Shown here piece after piece: positions 1 through 7,857 of a stretch of DNA of 64,000 bases. A program made the translations under genes and the position numbers. The DNA comes from Caballeronia sordidicola (lineage in GTDB: Bacteria; Pseudomonadota; Gammaproteobacteria; Burkholderiales; Burkholderiaceae). The stretch lies in NCBI RefSeq assembly GCF_001544455.2, contig NZ_FCOC02000002.1, forward strand, positions 372,001 to 436,000. Reading direction: 5' to 3'. How positions within the stretch are numbered: position 1 is the stretch's first letter; each line of letters starts with the position of its first letter. The notes beneath the pieces were generated by a model that ran no database searches, had not been told where the DNA came from, and saw nothing but the letters and a program-made list of their open reading frames with translations.

Positions 1-642
1 CAGCACACGATCAAAACCCTCGCCGAGCAATCCCGGCTCAAACTCATAATCAACGATATTGCCCGTCACCACATTCAAGTTCGCCAGGCCGCGCTCGGCC
101 GCCGCCGCTTGAATGAACTCGCGTTGCCCCTGTGAATTCGACAGCGCGACAATCTTCGAGCGCGGATACTTTTCGGCCAGCCACAATGAAAGCGATCCCC
201 AGCCGCAACCCAGGTCGAGAATGCGCTGGCCATCGTAGAGTTGAGCGCGCACGGCGTATTCTTCGAGCATCGCGGTTTCGGCTTGATCGAGCGTTTCCGA
301 ACCCGTTCTGTATAGACAGCATGAATACTTCAAATGCTCACCCAGATGAGCGTGAAAAAAACCGGCCGGCACTTCGTAATGCTGTGAATTGGCGGCCTGC
401 GTTTCTATCGCGATGGGGCTTGCGCGCAATTCATCGATTAAACGATTAAAACGCCTGGAACGCGCTTCGCCATCGTTTATGCCTTCATCGCGCAGACGCT
501 GTTTCATTAGCCGGCGCATTCCCAGGCGCACCAAGGCATCTGGAATCCGGCCGCGTTCGCACCAGTCGATCAGCCAGCTATCCGCAGGCGCTTTTTGTTC
601 TTGCGGCTGTGGCATGGCCGCTTGGGATGACAGGTCGCTCAT
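1..642 (-). CDS. Cyclopropane-fatty-acyl-phospholipid synthase-like SAM methyltransferase (partial)
   Basis: The reading frame opens at ATG 642 and runs leftward without a stop to the window edge, so the C-terminus is missing. Translation gives an N-terminal region of about 130 residues and then a class I SAM-binding motif (ILDLGCGWGSLSLWLAEKYP), followed by SNSQGQREFI and NVVTGNIVDYEF. That order is typical of the CFA-synthase/mycolic-acid-synthase group. These enzymes transfer a methyl or methylene group from SAM to a lipid acyl chain. The DUF1295 gene lies just upstream in the same direction with a 23-base gap, so the two are probably cotranscribed. The exact substrate is unknown. Confidence 0.8.
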   Translation of the reverse strand, partial: MSDLSSQAAMPQPQEQKAPADSWLIDWCERGRIPDALVRLGMRRLMKQRLRDEGINDGEARSRRFNRLIDELRASPIAIETQAANSQHYEVPAGFFHAHLGEHLKYSCCLYRTGSETLDQAETAMLEEYAVRAQLYDGQRILDLGCGWGSLSLWLAEKYPRSKIVALSNSQGQREFIQAAAAERGLANLNVVTGNIVDYEFEPGLLGEGFDRVL

Positions 643-665
643 TGAATACTCCTGGCTATTATTGT

Positions 666-1448
666 TTATGGCTGACGCGGCGGCCACGGAATCAATGCGC
701 TGGTCGTACGCATGTAATCGGCATATCCCGCGCGCTTTTTAGCCGACTCCGCTTCCACCATAGGCACGCCCGACACTTTCATCAAGAGCCACGCCATCAA
801 TACGGGCGGCAAAAGCATCGCGAATATCCATGGTCCACTACCGGCGGCGAGCGGAATGTACGCCACCCAATGCACGCATTCAAAGAAGTAATTTGGATGA
901 CGCGAATATCTCCATAAACCCGCTCGACATACCTCGCCGTGATTGGACGGATCGGCCTTGAATATCCGCAATTGATGATCGGCCAGCGCTTCGCCCGCAA
1001 TCGATACAACCCAGATCAATACCGCCAATGCAACCCATATGCCGCTTGGCGGCGTCAAGCGATAAGCCGGGACGAAAAACGCGATGGAAAGCAGCATCGA
1101 AATGACGACTTGCAACTGGAAGAACCAGAACATTTTCTTGTTGGCGTCGGCTCCCCATTGCACGCGAAACTTGTGATAACGCGGGTCTTCGTCGTGGCCG
1201 GCATTGCGTTTCCATAAATGAACGCCAAGCCGCATGCCCCACACAAGCCCGCCAATTCCCACGATAACTCGCGTATCCGGATCGCCCCGAGCGAATACGG
1301 CGATGAACACCGCGAGCAGGCCGAGCGACATGGCCCAGATGGGATCGATCATCCCGGCATTCTTCGATTTGACCTGCCACGCCCAGACCGCTGAAAAAAT
1401 GGCGATCAGCGCAACAAATGCAATCACGGCAACAGTGAGCAGTGGCAT
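666..1448 (-). CDS. DUF1295 membrane protein (steroid 5-alpha-reductase-like)
   Basis: A 260-residue protein with about six or seven hydrophobic segments. It carries the DUF1295 signature region LWRYSRHPNYFFECVHWVAY near residues 178-197, including the conserved RHPNYF core that this family shares with isoprenylcysteine methyltransferases and steroid reductases. Inner-membrane location is expected. The substrate is not known. It sits directly upstream of the CFA-synthase-like gene on the same strand, a pairing that suggests joint lipid modification; that is inference from neighbourhood. Confidence 0.85.
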   Translation of the reverse strand: MPLLTVAVIAFVALIAIFSAVWAWQVKSKNAGMIDPIWAMSLGLLAVFIAVFARGDPDTRVIVGIGGLVWGMRLGVHLWKRNAGHDEDPRYHKFRVQWGADANKKMFWFFQLQVVISMLLSIAFFVPAYRLTPPSGIWVALAVLIWVVSIAGEALADHQLRIFKADPSNHGEVCRAGLWRYSRHPNYFFECVHWVAYIPLAAGSGPWIFAMLLPPVLMAWLLMKVSGVPMVEAESAKKRAGYADYMRTTSALIPWPPRQP

Positions 1449-1744
1449 GGAATCCTCGATGTCCTTTTATCTTTGAAACCGAATTGGCATCGACTGGGAC
1501 AGTGACTGGCTCTATTTACGCGCGTCGTGAACGGACGGATGCGCAAAGGCATTCAAGAGGGCGTATCAACGGTCAGCGTTCCAGGCAGATACGAGGAACG
1601 TGAGCATGGGACATTCCCGAATGAGTTAGACGGGAAGTTAAGCAGGAACACAGGAACGACGCTTTTAAAGCGTCGAATTCCTGTCCAGCGTGCACGGCCA
1701 ATCGATTGATTTCGATTTACCGCGCGATTTGAAATTTCGGGCGT
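1449..1744. other. Intergenic region with a nested inverted repeat
   Basis: No convincing gene. The region holds a strong inverted repeat at 1651-1683 (entered separately) and presumably the promoter of the DUF1295/methyltransferase pair near 1449-1520. Short open frames here have no recognisable protein features. Confidence 0.5.
1651..1683. repeat. Nested inverted repeat, possible hairpin
   Basis: The outer arms CAGGAA (1651-1656) and TTCCTG (1678-1683) enclose an inner, nearly perfect palindrome, CGACGCTTT against AAAGCGTCG. Two unpaired A bases sit on one side. No T-run follows on either strand, so a standard intrinsic terminator is unlikely. Confidence 0.6.
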
Positions 1745-1930
1745 CTACACAAGCGCCGGTAATCCCTCGACCAACAAAAACGCGACAAGCACGCCGAGCA
1801 GCGCGCCAAATACGCGCAATGTGTTTTTGCGGAACTGCGTGGCGCAAGGAACTGCTCCAAGAAAGAGAATCCCCGCGAGCGCCATCGGGATGATCAGAAT
1901 GAAGTCGCCGATCGTGAAGTAGGTGGTCAT
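1745..1930 (-). CDS. Small membrane protein, unknown function
   Basis: A 61-residue protein starting at ATG 1930, preceded at good spacing by GGGAG. A longer frame to 1963 exists, but the ribosome site favours 1930. It has two hydrophobic stretches, roughly residues 5-24 and 38-58, separated by a short basic loop containing FRKNTLR, so it is probably a two-pass inner-membrane protein. I do not recognise a family. It stands alone between the MFS gene and DUF1295. Confidence 0.6.
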   Translation of the reverse strand: MTTYFTIGDFILIIPMALAGILFLGAVPCATQFRKNTLRVFGALLGVLVAFLLVEGLPALV

Positions 1931-2165
1931 ACTCGTCTCCCATCGTCCGTGCTCAGCGTCCACCTGAATGCGTGGAACGTCGCACGTTCAACTTGAGTAT
2001 AGGCCGCGCTTTTCGCTTTAAACATGCTGCATTGCGCAACAGCGGCGCGCCGATAATCGCTCGCCTTACCTGACGGGGCCTGGCGCAACGATCTTTTAAG
2101 CAGATACGGAAAAACCCTTGTATGAAGATATTTACGAATAACTTTCGATACCTTCACGCGTGAAT

Positions 2166-3401
2166 TTAAATGATTGTCCGCCGTTCTTGTCGACGCAAAT
2201 ATTCCGCGCCGCCCAAACCGATAACCAGCAATACAAAGACAAGACCTATCACGCCGCGCCAGCCCTCGATGGTCCAGAAATAGCCGCCCCACGAACCAAG
2301 CACACTTGAGCCAATGTAATAGGCCAGCAAATACAGTGCGGCGGCCTGCCCTTTCGCACCTTTTGCGAGCAGGCCAACCCAGCCGCTTGCAACCGCGTGG
2401 CCGGCGAAGAATCCGAAGGTCATGCACGCAATTCCCACGATCACCATGGGCAACGATGTCGACAATGTCATCGCCACGCCCGCGATCATCAAGGCGAGCG
2501 CCGCTATCAGCACGCGGCCGCGTCCGAAGACATCGGCCATTTTTCCGGACCACGGCGACGCCACCACGCCCGTGAGGTACACCACGAAGATCGCGCCGAT
2601 TTCCGTCTGGCTCAAGTTGAACGGCGCGGCAATCAGCCGATACCCCACGTAGTTATAGAGGGTGACGAAGCTGCCCATCAGCACGAAACCCATCAGGAAC
2701 AGGAACGGCAGGCCGCGATTTTTAAGATGCCCGGACAATGCCGTCCGATGATGCGCGAAACCCATTCCCGCGCGCGGCACGAAGCGCCGCGACGGCGGCA
2801 ACAGCGCGCGAAATGCGAGCGTGGCGAGCAGCCCCAACACTCCGATCCCGCCAATCGCCACCCGCCAGGAGAAGAAGTCCGCAAGAATCCCGCTGATCAC
2901 GCGCCCCGACATTCCGCCTATGGCCGTCCCGCCGACATAAAGCCCCATCGCGAGGCCAAGGCCATCGGGATGCACTTCCTCCGCGAGGTACGCCATGGCG
3001 ACCGCCGGCACGCCGCCGAGCGCCAGCCCTTCGAGCGCGCGCACGACCAGCAGACCGTGCCAGCTCGGCAAGAACGCCGCGATGATCGTCAGGAGCGACG
3101 CCGCGGTCAGGGACAACGTCATCAATTTGTGCCGGCTCCATCCTTCGGAAACGAAGCCCGCTACGAAGATCGCAATCGCAAGCATGGCAGTTGCCACGGA
3201 TACCGACAGCGCGCTCTGCGCCGGACTGACGCCGAACGTTTTGGTGAACTCGGGAAGGAGCGGCTGCACACAGTAAAGCAGCGAGAAGGTGGCGTAGCCT
3301 GCAAACAGCAACGCAATCGAAGCGTGCCAGTAAGCGCGCGATCCGCGTTCCAGATAAGGCGCGGGATCGATGGAATGCCTGGGCGCCGGCGATGAAGTCA
3401 C
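2166..3401 (-). CDS. MFS transporter, YnfM-like
   Basis: A major facilitator protein with twelve predicted membrane segments. The first helix contains the motif YCVQPLLPEF and is followed by a region resembling the E. coli YnfM/drug-efflux branch. The loop between helices 2 and 3 reads SEGWSRHKLM, a degenerate form of the MFS A-motif. The frame extends to a TTG at 3485. I prefer the GTG at 3401 because it gives 411 residues, near YnfM length, and removes an N-terminal stretch without family features. It probably exports small molecules; the substrate is unknown. Confidence 0.75.
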   Translation of the reverse strand: MTSSPAPRHSIDPAPYLERGSRAYWHASIALLFAGYATFSLLYCVQPLLPEFTKTFGVSPAQSALSVSVATAMLAIAIFVAGFVSEGWSRHKLMTLSLTAASLLTIIAAFLPSWHGLLVVRALEGLALGGVPAVAMAYLAEEVHPDGLGLAMGLYVGGTAIGGMSGRVISGILADFFSWRVAIGGIGVLGLLATLAFRALLPPSRRFVPRAGMGFAHHRTALSGHLKNRGLPFLFLMGFVLMGSFVTLYNYVGYRLIAAPFNLSQTEIGAIFVVYLTGVVASPWSGKMADVFGRGRVLIAALALMIAGVAMTLSTSLPMVIVGIACMTFGFFAGHAVASGWVGLLAKGAKGQAAALYLLAYYIGSSVLGSWGGYFWTIEGWRGVIGLVFVLLVIGLGGAEYLRRQERRTII

Positions 3402-3741
3402 GAATGGATTTCCAGTAGCGAAACGCGCAACGATACCGGGAACAATCGCATTTTGCCGAAGTGCGGCCCAAATGCTTTCAAGCAACTTTCGATGATCCGT
3501 TGCATTGCATTTGCGTCGTTTAGAAACGACGGGTGATTCAACTCAACCTCATCGATGCGCTAAAGTAGAGCAACCATTGAGCCGAAATCATTGGAATACG
3601 CCGCAATTCATAAGGCATCTGCAGGGTTCACGCGCGGCATTGCAGTCTCGTGCACAGGCCTTAAATCCTGTGCTTCATCCAGAACCGACCGGCACGCATC
3701 ACATCACGCACGTTTCTGCCGGCACATTTCGGGGAGTCATC
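3402..3741. other. Intergenic region between divergent genes
   Basis: About 340 bases between the left-pointing MFS gene and the right-pointing 70-residue protein. Promoters for both should lie here. I see no clear operator or RNA structure. The upstream extension of the frame that ends at 3954 has no protein-like features. Confidence 0.4.
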
Positions 3742-3954
3742 ATGCAAATCGGTTCAATCGTTCGCTCCGTCCATATCGCCGTGCCGCAAGGCGCACGCGG
3801 CATTGTCATGCGGATTCTTGGCGACATGGCCATGGTCGCCTGGTATGCCGACGAGCCCGGCACGTCCGAGCTGCTCAATACGGAACCGTTCTTCCTCGAA
3901 GATCTCATCGATACCGGCGAACACGTCCGACCCACCAACGCGCTCATGCATTGA
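3742..3954 (+). CDS. Conserved-looking small hypothetical protein
   Basis: A 70-residue protein starting at ATG 3742 after a strong GGGGAG site. The sequence begins MQIGSIVRSVHIAVPQGARG and continues with MRILGDMAMVAWYADE, a compact beta-rich pattern without membrane segments. The frame is open further upstream, but the ribosome site decides the start. I do not recognise a family. It lies 86 bases upstream of srkA in the same direction. Confidence 0.65.
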   Translation: MQIGSIVRSVHIAVPQGARGIVMRILGDMAMVAWYADEPGTSELLNTEPFFLEDLIDTGEHVRPTNALMH

Positions 3955-4040
3955 GCGCGTTCCCGAAGCCGATATGAAATAACGCGAATTAAGCGCGCAT
4001 CGCTCATGCTTCTCCCGGCGATGCGCGTCACAATGCTGGA

Positions 4041-5132
4041 ATGAACCCGAACCATTCCGATGCATCGCGTACGCCAGACGAGAACGCCAACTCCGCTGAC
4101 GGCCGCTCAAATCCACCCGCCCCGGACGGTCGCTCAAATCCACCCGCCCCGCCCTTCGCCGATCTCACGCCCGAGCGCGTGCTCGATGCGCTCGACAGCG
4201 TCCTGATGCCCCTTGGCGAGCGCACGGATGGTGGCATGCTCGCCCTCAACAGTTACGAAAACCGCGTGTATCAGGTCGGCATGGAAGACGGGCCGCCGAT
4301 GGTCGCGAAGTTTTATCGGCCGAATCGATGGTCGGACAACGCCATTCTCGAAGAGCACGCATTCGTGTCCACGCTCTACGAACGCGAAATTCCAGCCGTG
4401 CCGGCACGCGTGATAAACGGCGCGACGCTTCATGGCTTCGAGGGGTATCGGTTCTCCATTTTCGAGCGGCGTGGCGGGCGTGCGCCGGATATCGACCGGC
4501 CGGAAACGCTGGAATGGCTGGGACGGTTTATCGGGCGGATTCACGCGGTCGGACAGATCGAGCCGTACGTTGAACGGCCTTCGCTCGATATCCAGACCTT
4601 CGGCTATGAGCCGCGCGACTTCCTGCTCGCGCACGAGTTTGTGCCGGCGGATGTTCGCGAAGCCTATGAAACCGTGGTGAAGATGGCGCTGGAAGGCGTT
4701 GAGCGCTGCTACGAGCGTGCCGGCGATATCAAAAACATCCGGCTTCACGGCGACTGTCATCCAAGCAATGTGCTATGGACCGACGCGGGGCCGCATTTTG
4801 TGGATTTCGACGATAGCCGCATGGCGCCCGCCATTCAGGATTTGTGGCTGCTGCTTCCGGGCGAACGCGCGGAGGCATCGCGGGCGCTCGGCGACTTGCT
4901 GGCCGGCTACGAGGATTTCTGCGAGTTCGAGCCGCGCGAACTGCATCTGGTCGAGGCGCTGCGCACGTTGCGGCTGATCCATTACGCCGCGTGGCTCGCG
5001 CGTCGGTGGAACGACCCCGCTTTTCCGGCAGCATTTCCCTGGTTCAACACGCAACGGTATTGGGAAGACCGGATTCTGGAATTGCGCGAGCAGGTTGGCG
5101 CAATGGACGAAGGCCCGCTTTGGCCCGTGTAA
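4041..5132 (+). CDS. srkA: Stress-response serine/threonine kinase SrkA (YihE/RdoA)
   Basis: A 363-residue member of the SrkA family (aminoglycoside-phosphotransferase/choline-kinase fold). Family landmarks are NSYENRVYQVG, the kinase loop LHGDCHPSNVLW with the catalytic Asp and Asn, and the metal-binding HFVDFDDS. In E. coli SrkA is a cytoplasmic protein kinase that counteracts stress-induced programmed death and acts with the Cpx system. The N-terminal 40 residues are low complexity and contain the tandem peptide DGRSNPPAP twice, encoded by a 27-base direct repeat at 4098-4151. The catalytic domain is complete. Confidence 0.88.
   Translation: MNPNHSDASRTPDENANSADGRSNPPAPDGRSNPPAPPFADLTPERVLDALDSVLMPLGERTDGGMLALNSYENRVYQVGMEDGPPMVAKFYRPNRWSDNAILEEHAFVSTLYEREIPAVPARVINGATLHGFEGYRFSIFERRGGRAPDIDRPETLEWLGRFIGRIHAVGQIEPYVERPSLDIQTFGYEPRDFLLAHEFVPADVREAYETVVKMALEGVERCYERAGDIKNIRLHGDCHPSNVLWTDAGPHFVDFDDSRMAPAIQDLWLLLPGERAEASRALGDLLAGYEDFCEFEPRELHLVEALRTLRLIHYAAWLARRWNDPAFPAAFPWFNTQRYWEDRILELREQVGAMDEGPLWPV
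4098..4151 (+). repeat. 27-bp tandem duplication inside srkA
   Basis: Two adjacent 27-base copies (4098-4124 and 4125-4151) differ at one base (C versus T at the sixth position, ggc/ggt). They add nine residues in frame to the flexible N-terminus of SrkA. Confidence 0.9.
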
Positions 5133-5196
5133 TCCTCCGTATCTAAAACGGCGCGGCTCTCCTTACAAAATCGTTGAAGAATTCGTTTCGTCGTGT

Positions 5197-5215
5197 AATG
5201 ATAACAATTCTCATT
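5197..5215 (+). promoter_or_regulatory. Fur-box-like operator
   Basis: AATGATAACAATTCTCATT resembles the 19-bp Fur consensus GATAATGATAATCATTATC. It lies about 90 bases upstream of the PepSY-type gene at 5304. A similar site precedes the convergent partner gene. Iron repression is inferred. Confidence 0.65.
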
Positions 5216-5303
5216 TGAGAATTAATTTATCGATGCGTGTCCCTGCGCGTTGGTAACCGCGAAACATCCGAAACTTCCCCTGATTGCACGACTGGAGAGA
5301 CGC

Positions 5304-6029
5304 GTGAACGCGCCCGACACCCTTGAACCCGCGTCCAACGCAATCACAATGCAATATGCGCCGCACAGCGGCAGGCTCATTGACGACGCCGAGCAAATAT
5401 CCCGCAAGCAGCGCTCACGCCGCGCCACGTTTATCAAATGGCTGCGCAAGGTGCACGGCTGGGTGGGTTTGTGGGGCGCGGTGCTTGGGTTGCTGTTCGG
5501 CTCGACAGGCTTCCTGCTTAATCATCGTGCGGGGCCGCTGAGGATTTCGAGCGGCGAACCGCAGGTCTCGCAAATGCAACTGGCTTTGCCACCACAAGGC
5601 CTCAAGTCCCCGATGGAACTCGGCAAATGGCTCAAGAAAGAACTCAAGATCGACGGCAATCTTGGCCGCGCAAAACGCGAACCGGCGCATGCGGTGGGCT
5701 GGGGCGACCAGAAAACCATGCAGCCTGAGCAGTGGACGGTGGCGGTGGCGTCGCCGGGCGGGTCGGTATCGGCGGAATACTGGGTGGGGAATGGGCTTGT
5801 ATCGGTGAAGAAAACCGAGAACAGCTTTCTCTCGACCATGAGCAATCTGCATAAAGGCGTGGGATTGAGCGTGGGATGGGTGCTGCTGATCGACACGCTC
5901 GCGGGAAGCATCATTTTGCTTTCGCTGACGGGCGTGTTGCTGTGGACCGAGTTGAACAAACGCAAGACCGTGGGCGCGGTGATCGTAGGCGCGTCGATTG
6001 TTGCTTTGGTCTGGATGGCGTTGATGTAA
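5304..6029 (+). CDS. PepSY-associated transmembrane protein
   Basis: A 241-residue protein starting at GTG 5304, preceded by GGAGAG. A TTG further up at 5250 lacks a site. After a cytoplasmic basic segment comes the motif WLRKVHGWVGLWGAVLGLLF (residues about 47-66), typical of PepSY-TM proteins, whose HxxxG helix can bind haem or metal. Two C-terminal hydrophobic segments follow. These proteins are often found with siderophore uptake or ferric reductase functions. The upstream Fur-like site and the convergent second PepSY gene support a role in iron reduction or uptake, but the partner substrate is unknown. Confidence 0.8.
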   Translation: MNAPDTLEPASNAITMQYAPHSGRLIDDAEQISRKQRSRRATFIKWLRKVHGWVGLWGAVLGLLFGSTGFLLNHRAGPLRISSGEPQVSQMQLALPPQGLKSPMELGKWLKKELKIDGNLGRAKREPAHAVGWGDQKTMQPEQWTVAVASPGGSVSAEYWVGNGLVSVKKTENSFLSTMSNLHKGVGLSVGWVLLIDTLAGSIILLSLTGVLLWTELNKRKTVGAVIVGASIVALVWMALM

Positions 6030-6056
6030 CGTCCTGTGTTGCTTGATTCCAGGTAG

Positions 6057-6082
6057 AGCCCCGCTTCGTGCGGGGCTTTTTA
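6057..6082. terminator. Intrinsic terminator between convergent PepSY genes
   Basis: The stem AGCCCCGC/GCGGGGCT with loop TTCGT is followed by TTTTTA. It serves the right-pointing gene ending at 6029 and may also act on the opposing gene. Confidence 0.85.
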
Positions 6083-6098
6083 TTGTGGGCTGGTTTCG

Positions 6099-7220
6099 TC
6101 AAGCAGGCTGCGCTTTGTTTTTATTGCCTCGCGAAAGCCAGAGATACAGGCCGCTTCCCAAAACGATAATCGTCAGTACATCGAACGCTGCCCAGAATAT
6201 TTTTAGTGGCATGCCGCCGAAATCGCCAAAGTGCAGTGGCTGGGAACCGAGCAGCAGTTTCAGATACCACGGCAATTCGCGTGAATCGGTGAGCGCGCCA
6301 GTTTCAGCATCGATAAGAACCGGGCGCAGCATTCGCGTCGTCAAAATGCCGTCGCCGCGCATGAACACGGTGTAATGGTGCGGACTGCTGAAGCGCGTGC
6401 CGGGGAACGCGACGAACGATGGGATCATCGATGGCGCTGTATTGCGCGCGGTGTGTATCGCTTCATCGATGGACGCCGTTGCCGCGACCGGCGGCTTGCC
6501 TTGATAGGGCGCCAGCATTTGCGCGAGTTGATCGTTGCGCCATGCGTCTAGCAGAAGATCGGCGAGCGTGTTGATGGAACCTGTAGCGCCGACGAGCAGC
6601 GCCCAGATCAGCGTCAACATGCCGAGCGCATTGTGGCCGTCGAGCCATGCAATGCGCCGCGATTTTTTCATGCGCACGCGGCCCAGCCCGACCTTCTTCC
6701 AGAACGGCAGATAGACCACCACGCCTGAGACGATCGCGGCGACGAATGTCATGCCCATCGCGCCGAGGAACAGCTTGCCGGGCAGGCCCGCGAACATATC
6801 GACGTGCAGTTTCAGCAGCACAAATTTCAGCGATCCCTTGCCGGGCGGCGCGCCTAACGCCTGAGCGGTGCGGCCATCGATGGTCGTGCTTTGGGTGTCG
6901 TCGGGCGGGGTATCGGCGCGCGGCGCGGTGACGATGACCGGCAGCATGGGTTCGTCCGGCTCCCAGATCATGTATTGCGGCACATGGCCGTGGTTTTTCG
7001 CCAGCGCGGATTTCAGGACGGAGTCGTAGCTTGCGCGCGCGTTTGCCTGGCTCGCGGGGAGTTCGGGGGCTTCGATGGCGTCGCCCAGAAGCACATCGAG
7101 TTCGTGGCCAAACACGAGCGGCAAGCCGGTGAGGCACAGCAACAGCATGAAGGCCGTGCACACGATACTCGTCCATCGATGGACGAACGACCAAGTGCGG
7201 AGGGACTTTGGGGAGAGCAT
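6099..7220 (-). CDS. PepSY domain membrane protein (iron-uptake associated)
   Basis: The frame extends to a TTG at 7259 inside a Fur-like site, so the ATG at 7220 (373 residues) is the more plausible start. The N-terminal helix region SFVHRWTSIVCTAFMLLLCL is the usual PepSY-TM opening. A periplasmic PepSY-like domain, a central helix pair with LDGHNALGMLTLIWALLVG, another periplasmic domain and a C-terminal helix FDVLTIIVLGSGLYLWLSR follow. Conserved His residues in helices suit haem or metal binding. Homologues lie beside TonB-dependent siderophore receptors and act as inner-membrane reductases. No receptor gene is present in this window. Confidence 0.82.
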   Translation of the reverse strand: MLSPKSLRTWSFVHRWTSIVCTAFMLLLCLTGLPLVFGHELDVLLGDAIEAPELPASQANARASYDSVLKSALAKNHGHVPQYMIWEPDEPMLPVIVTAPRADTPPDDTQSTTIDGRTAQALGAPPGKGSLKFVLLKLHVDMFAGLPGKLFLGAMGMTFVAAIVSGVVVYLPFWKKVGLGRVRMKKSRRIAWLDGHNALGMLTLIWALLVGATGSINTLADLLLDAWRNDQLAQMLAPYQGKPPVAATASIDEAIHTARNTAPSMIPSFVAFPGTRFSSPHHYTVFMRGDGILTTRMLRPVLIDAETGALTDSRELPWYLKLLLGSQPLHFGDFGGMPLKIFWAAFDVLTIIVLGSGLYLWLSRGNKNKAQPA

Positions 7221-7258
7221 GAGATCGAGTAAGGCTTTTGCGCGGTAATGTGGACTCA

Positions 7259-7277
7259 AATGAGAATCATTATTGTA
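7259..7277 (-). promoter_or_regulatory. Fur-box-like operator
   Basis: AATGAGAATCATTATTGTA matches the Fur consensus closely (compare GATAATGATAATCATTATC). It sits about 40 bases upstream of the ATG chosen for the left-pointing PepSY gene, where repressor binding would block transcription. Confidence 0.75.
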
Positions 7278-7409
7278 ACTGCAATTGGGCAGTGTTTCGG
7301 TTTGCTTAGCATTACTTCGGTCACATTGGGATGGGGTAACATCTGGCGCGGTCGCTGGGCAGGGTTGCCAAGGATGGTGTGAAGCCGATTGATCGGAAGT
7401 CCGTGGAAA

Positions 7410-7498
7410 CGCGAACCGGTAGCGGCCAGATTTTTCCGGGGAGGTTCGCGGAAAGTAATGGATTTATAGCGGGGAAACAGGTGGTTGGATGGGATGGG
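7410..7498 (+). promoter_or_regulatory. CRISPR leader-like segment (second copy)
   Basis: The inverted repeat CGCGAACC (7410-7417) and GGTTCGCG (7443-7450) has a 25-base loop containing AGCGGCCAG and TCCGGGG. Its arms and spacing match the inverted repeat in the leader of the main array (TGCGAACCT at 12792, AGGTTTGCA at 12824). It is followed 48 bases later by a single CRISPR repeat. I infer a second, shortened leader. Confidence 0.6.
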
Positions 7499-7529
7499 GT
7501 CGCGCCTTCGCGGGCGCGCGGGTTGACGC
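7499..7529 (+). CRISPR. Solitary type I-C-like CRISPR repeat
   Basis: The sequence begins GTCGCGCCTTCGCGGGCGCG and continues CGGGTTGACGC. Compared with the array consensus downstream it lacks one C in the first arm and ends GACGC instead of GAAAC. No second clear repeat follows at spacer distance. It lies in the same orientation as the main array and about 330 bases upstream of cas3. Confidence 0.75.
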
Positions 7530-7857
7530 TCTCGCACGTCGACTTCTTTCGATACGGCGGAGTCTCGTCGTTGCGGTCCAGTATGCAGAAACACGATGCC
7601 GCGCCACATATCGACGCGGTAAGAGGCCGCATCCACATTGATTCGCGGATACAACCTGCATCAAATTGAGATATCTCAAAATCTACGCCGGACGACCCGC
7701 GCCTCGACCACGCATACAAATTATTACCATTAAACCTAATTTTAAGATAGCGCTGATATTAAGCTGTTCTAAATGCTGACTTAACACCGGAAACGTCAAT
7801 CCAACCCGCTCGTTTCCAATAAATAAAGCCCGCCAACTATTCGAGAGGCCAGCGCCC

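Larger units (their letters stand above)
7278..7857. other. Intergenic region upstream of cas3 holding a leader-like unit
   Basis: No protein-coding gene is supported. The stretch contains a leader-like inverted repeat and one lone CRISPR repeat (entered separately). From about 7700 to 7800 it becomes very AT-rich, probably the cas promoter zone. The GAGAGG ribosome site of cas3 ends the region. Confidence 0.6.

Noticed and set aside
2397..3395. 332-residue plus-strand ORF opposite the MFS gene
   Set aside because: Arg/His/Gln-rich shadow typical of GC-rich antisense frames; the minus-strand MFS protein has clear family motifs.
7562..7592. Possible second, very degenerate repeat after the lone repeat (starts GTCTCGTCG, ends GAAAC)
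   Set aside because: Spacing fits a 31-33 base spacer, but only the two ends and a few interior bases agree with the repeat; this can be chance.
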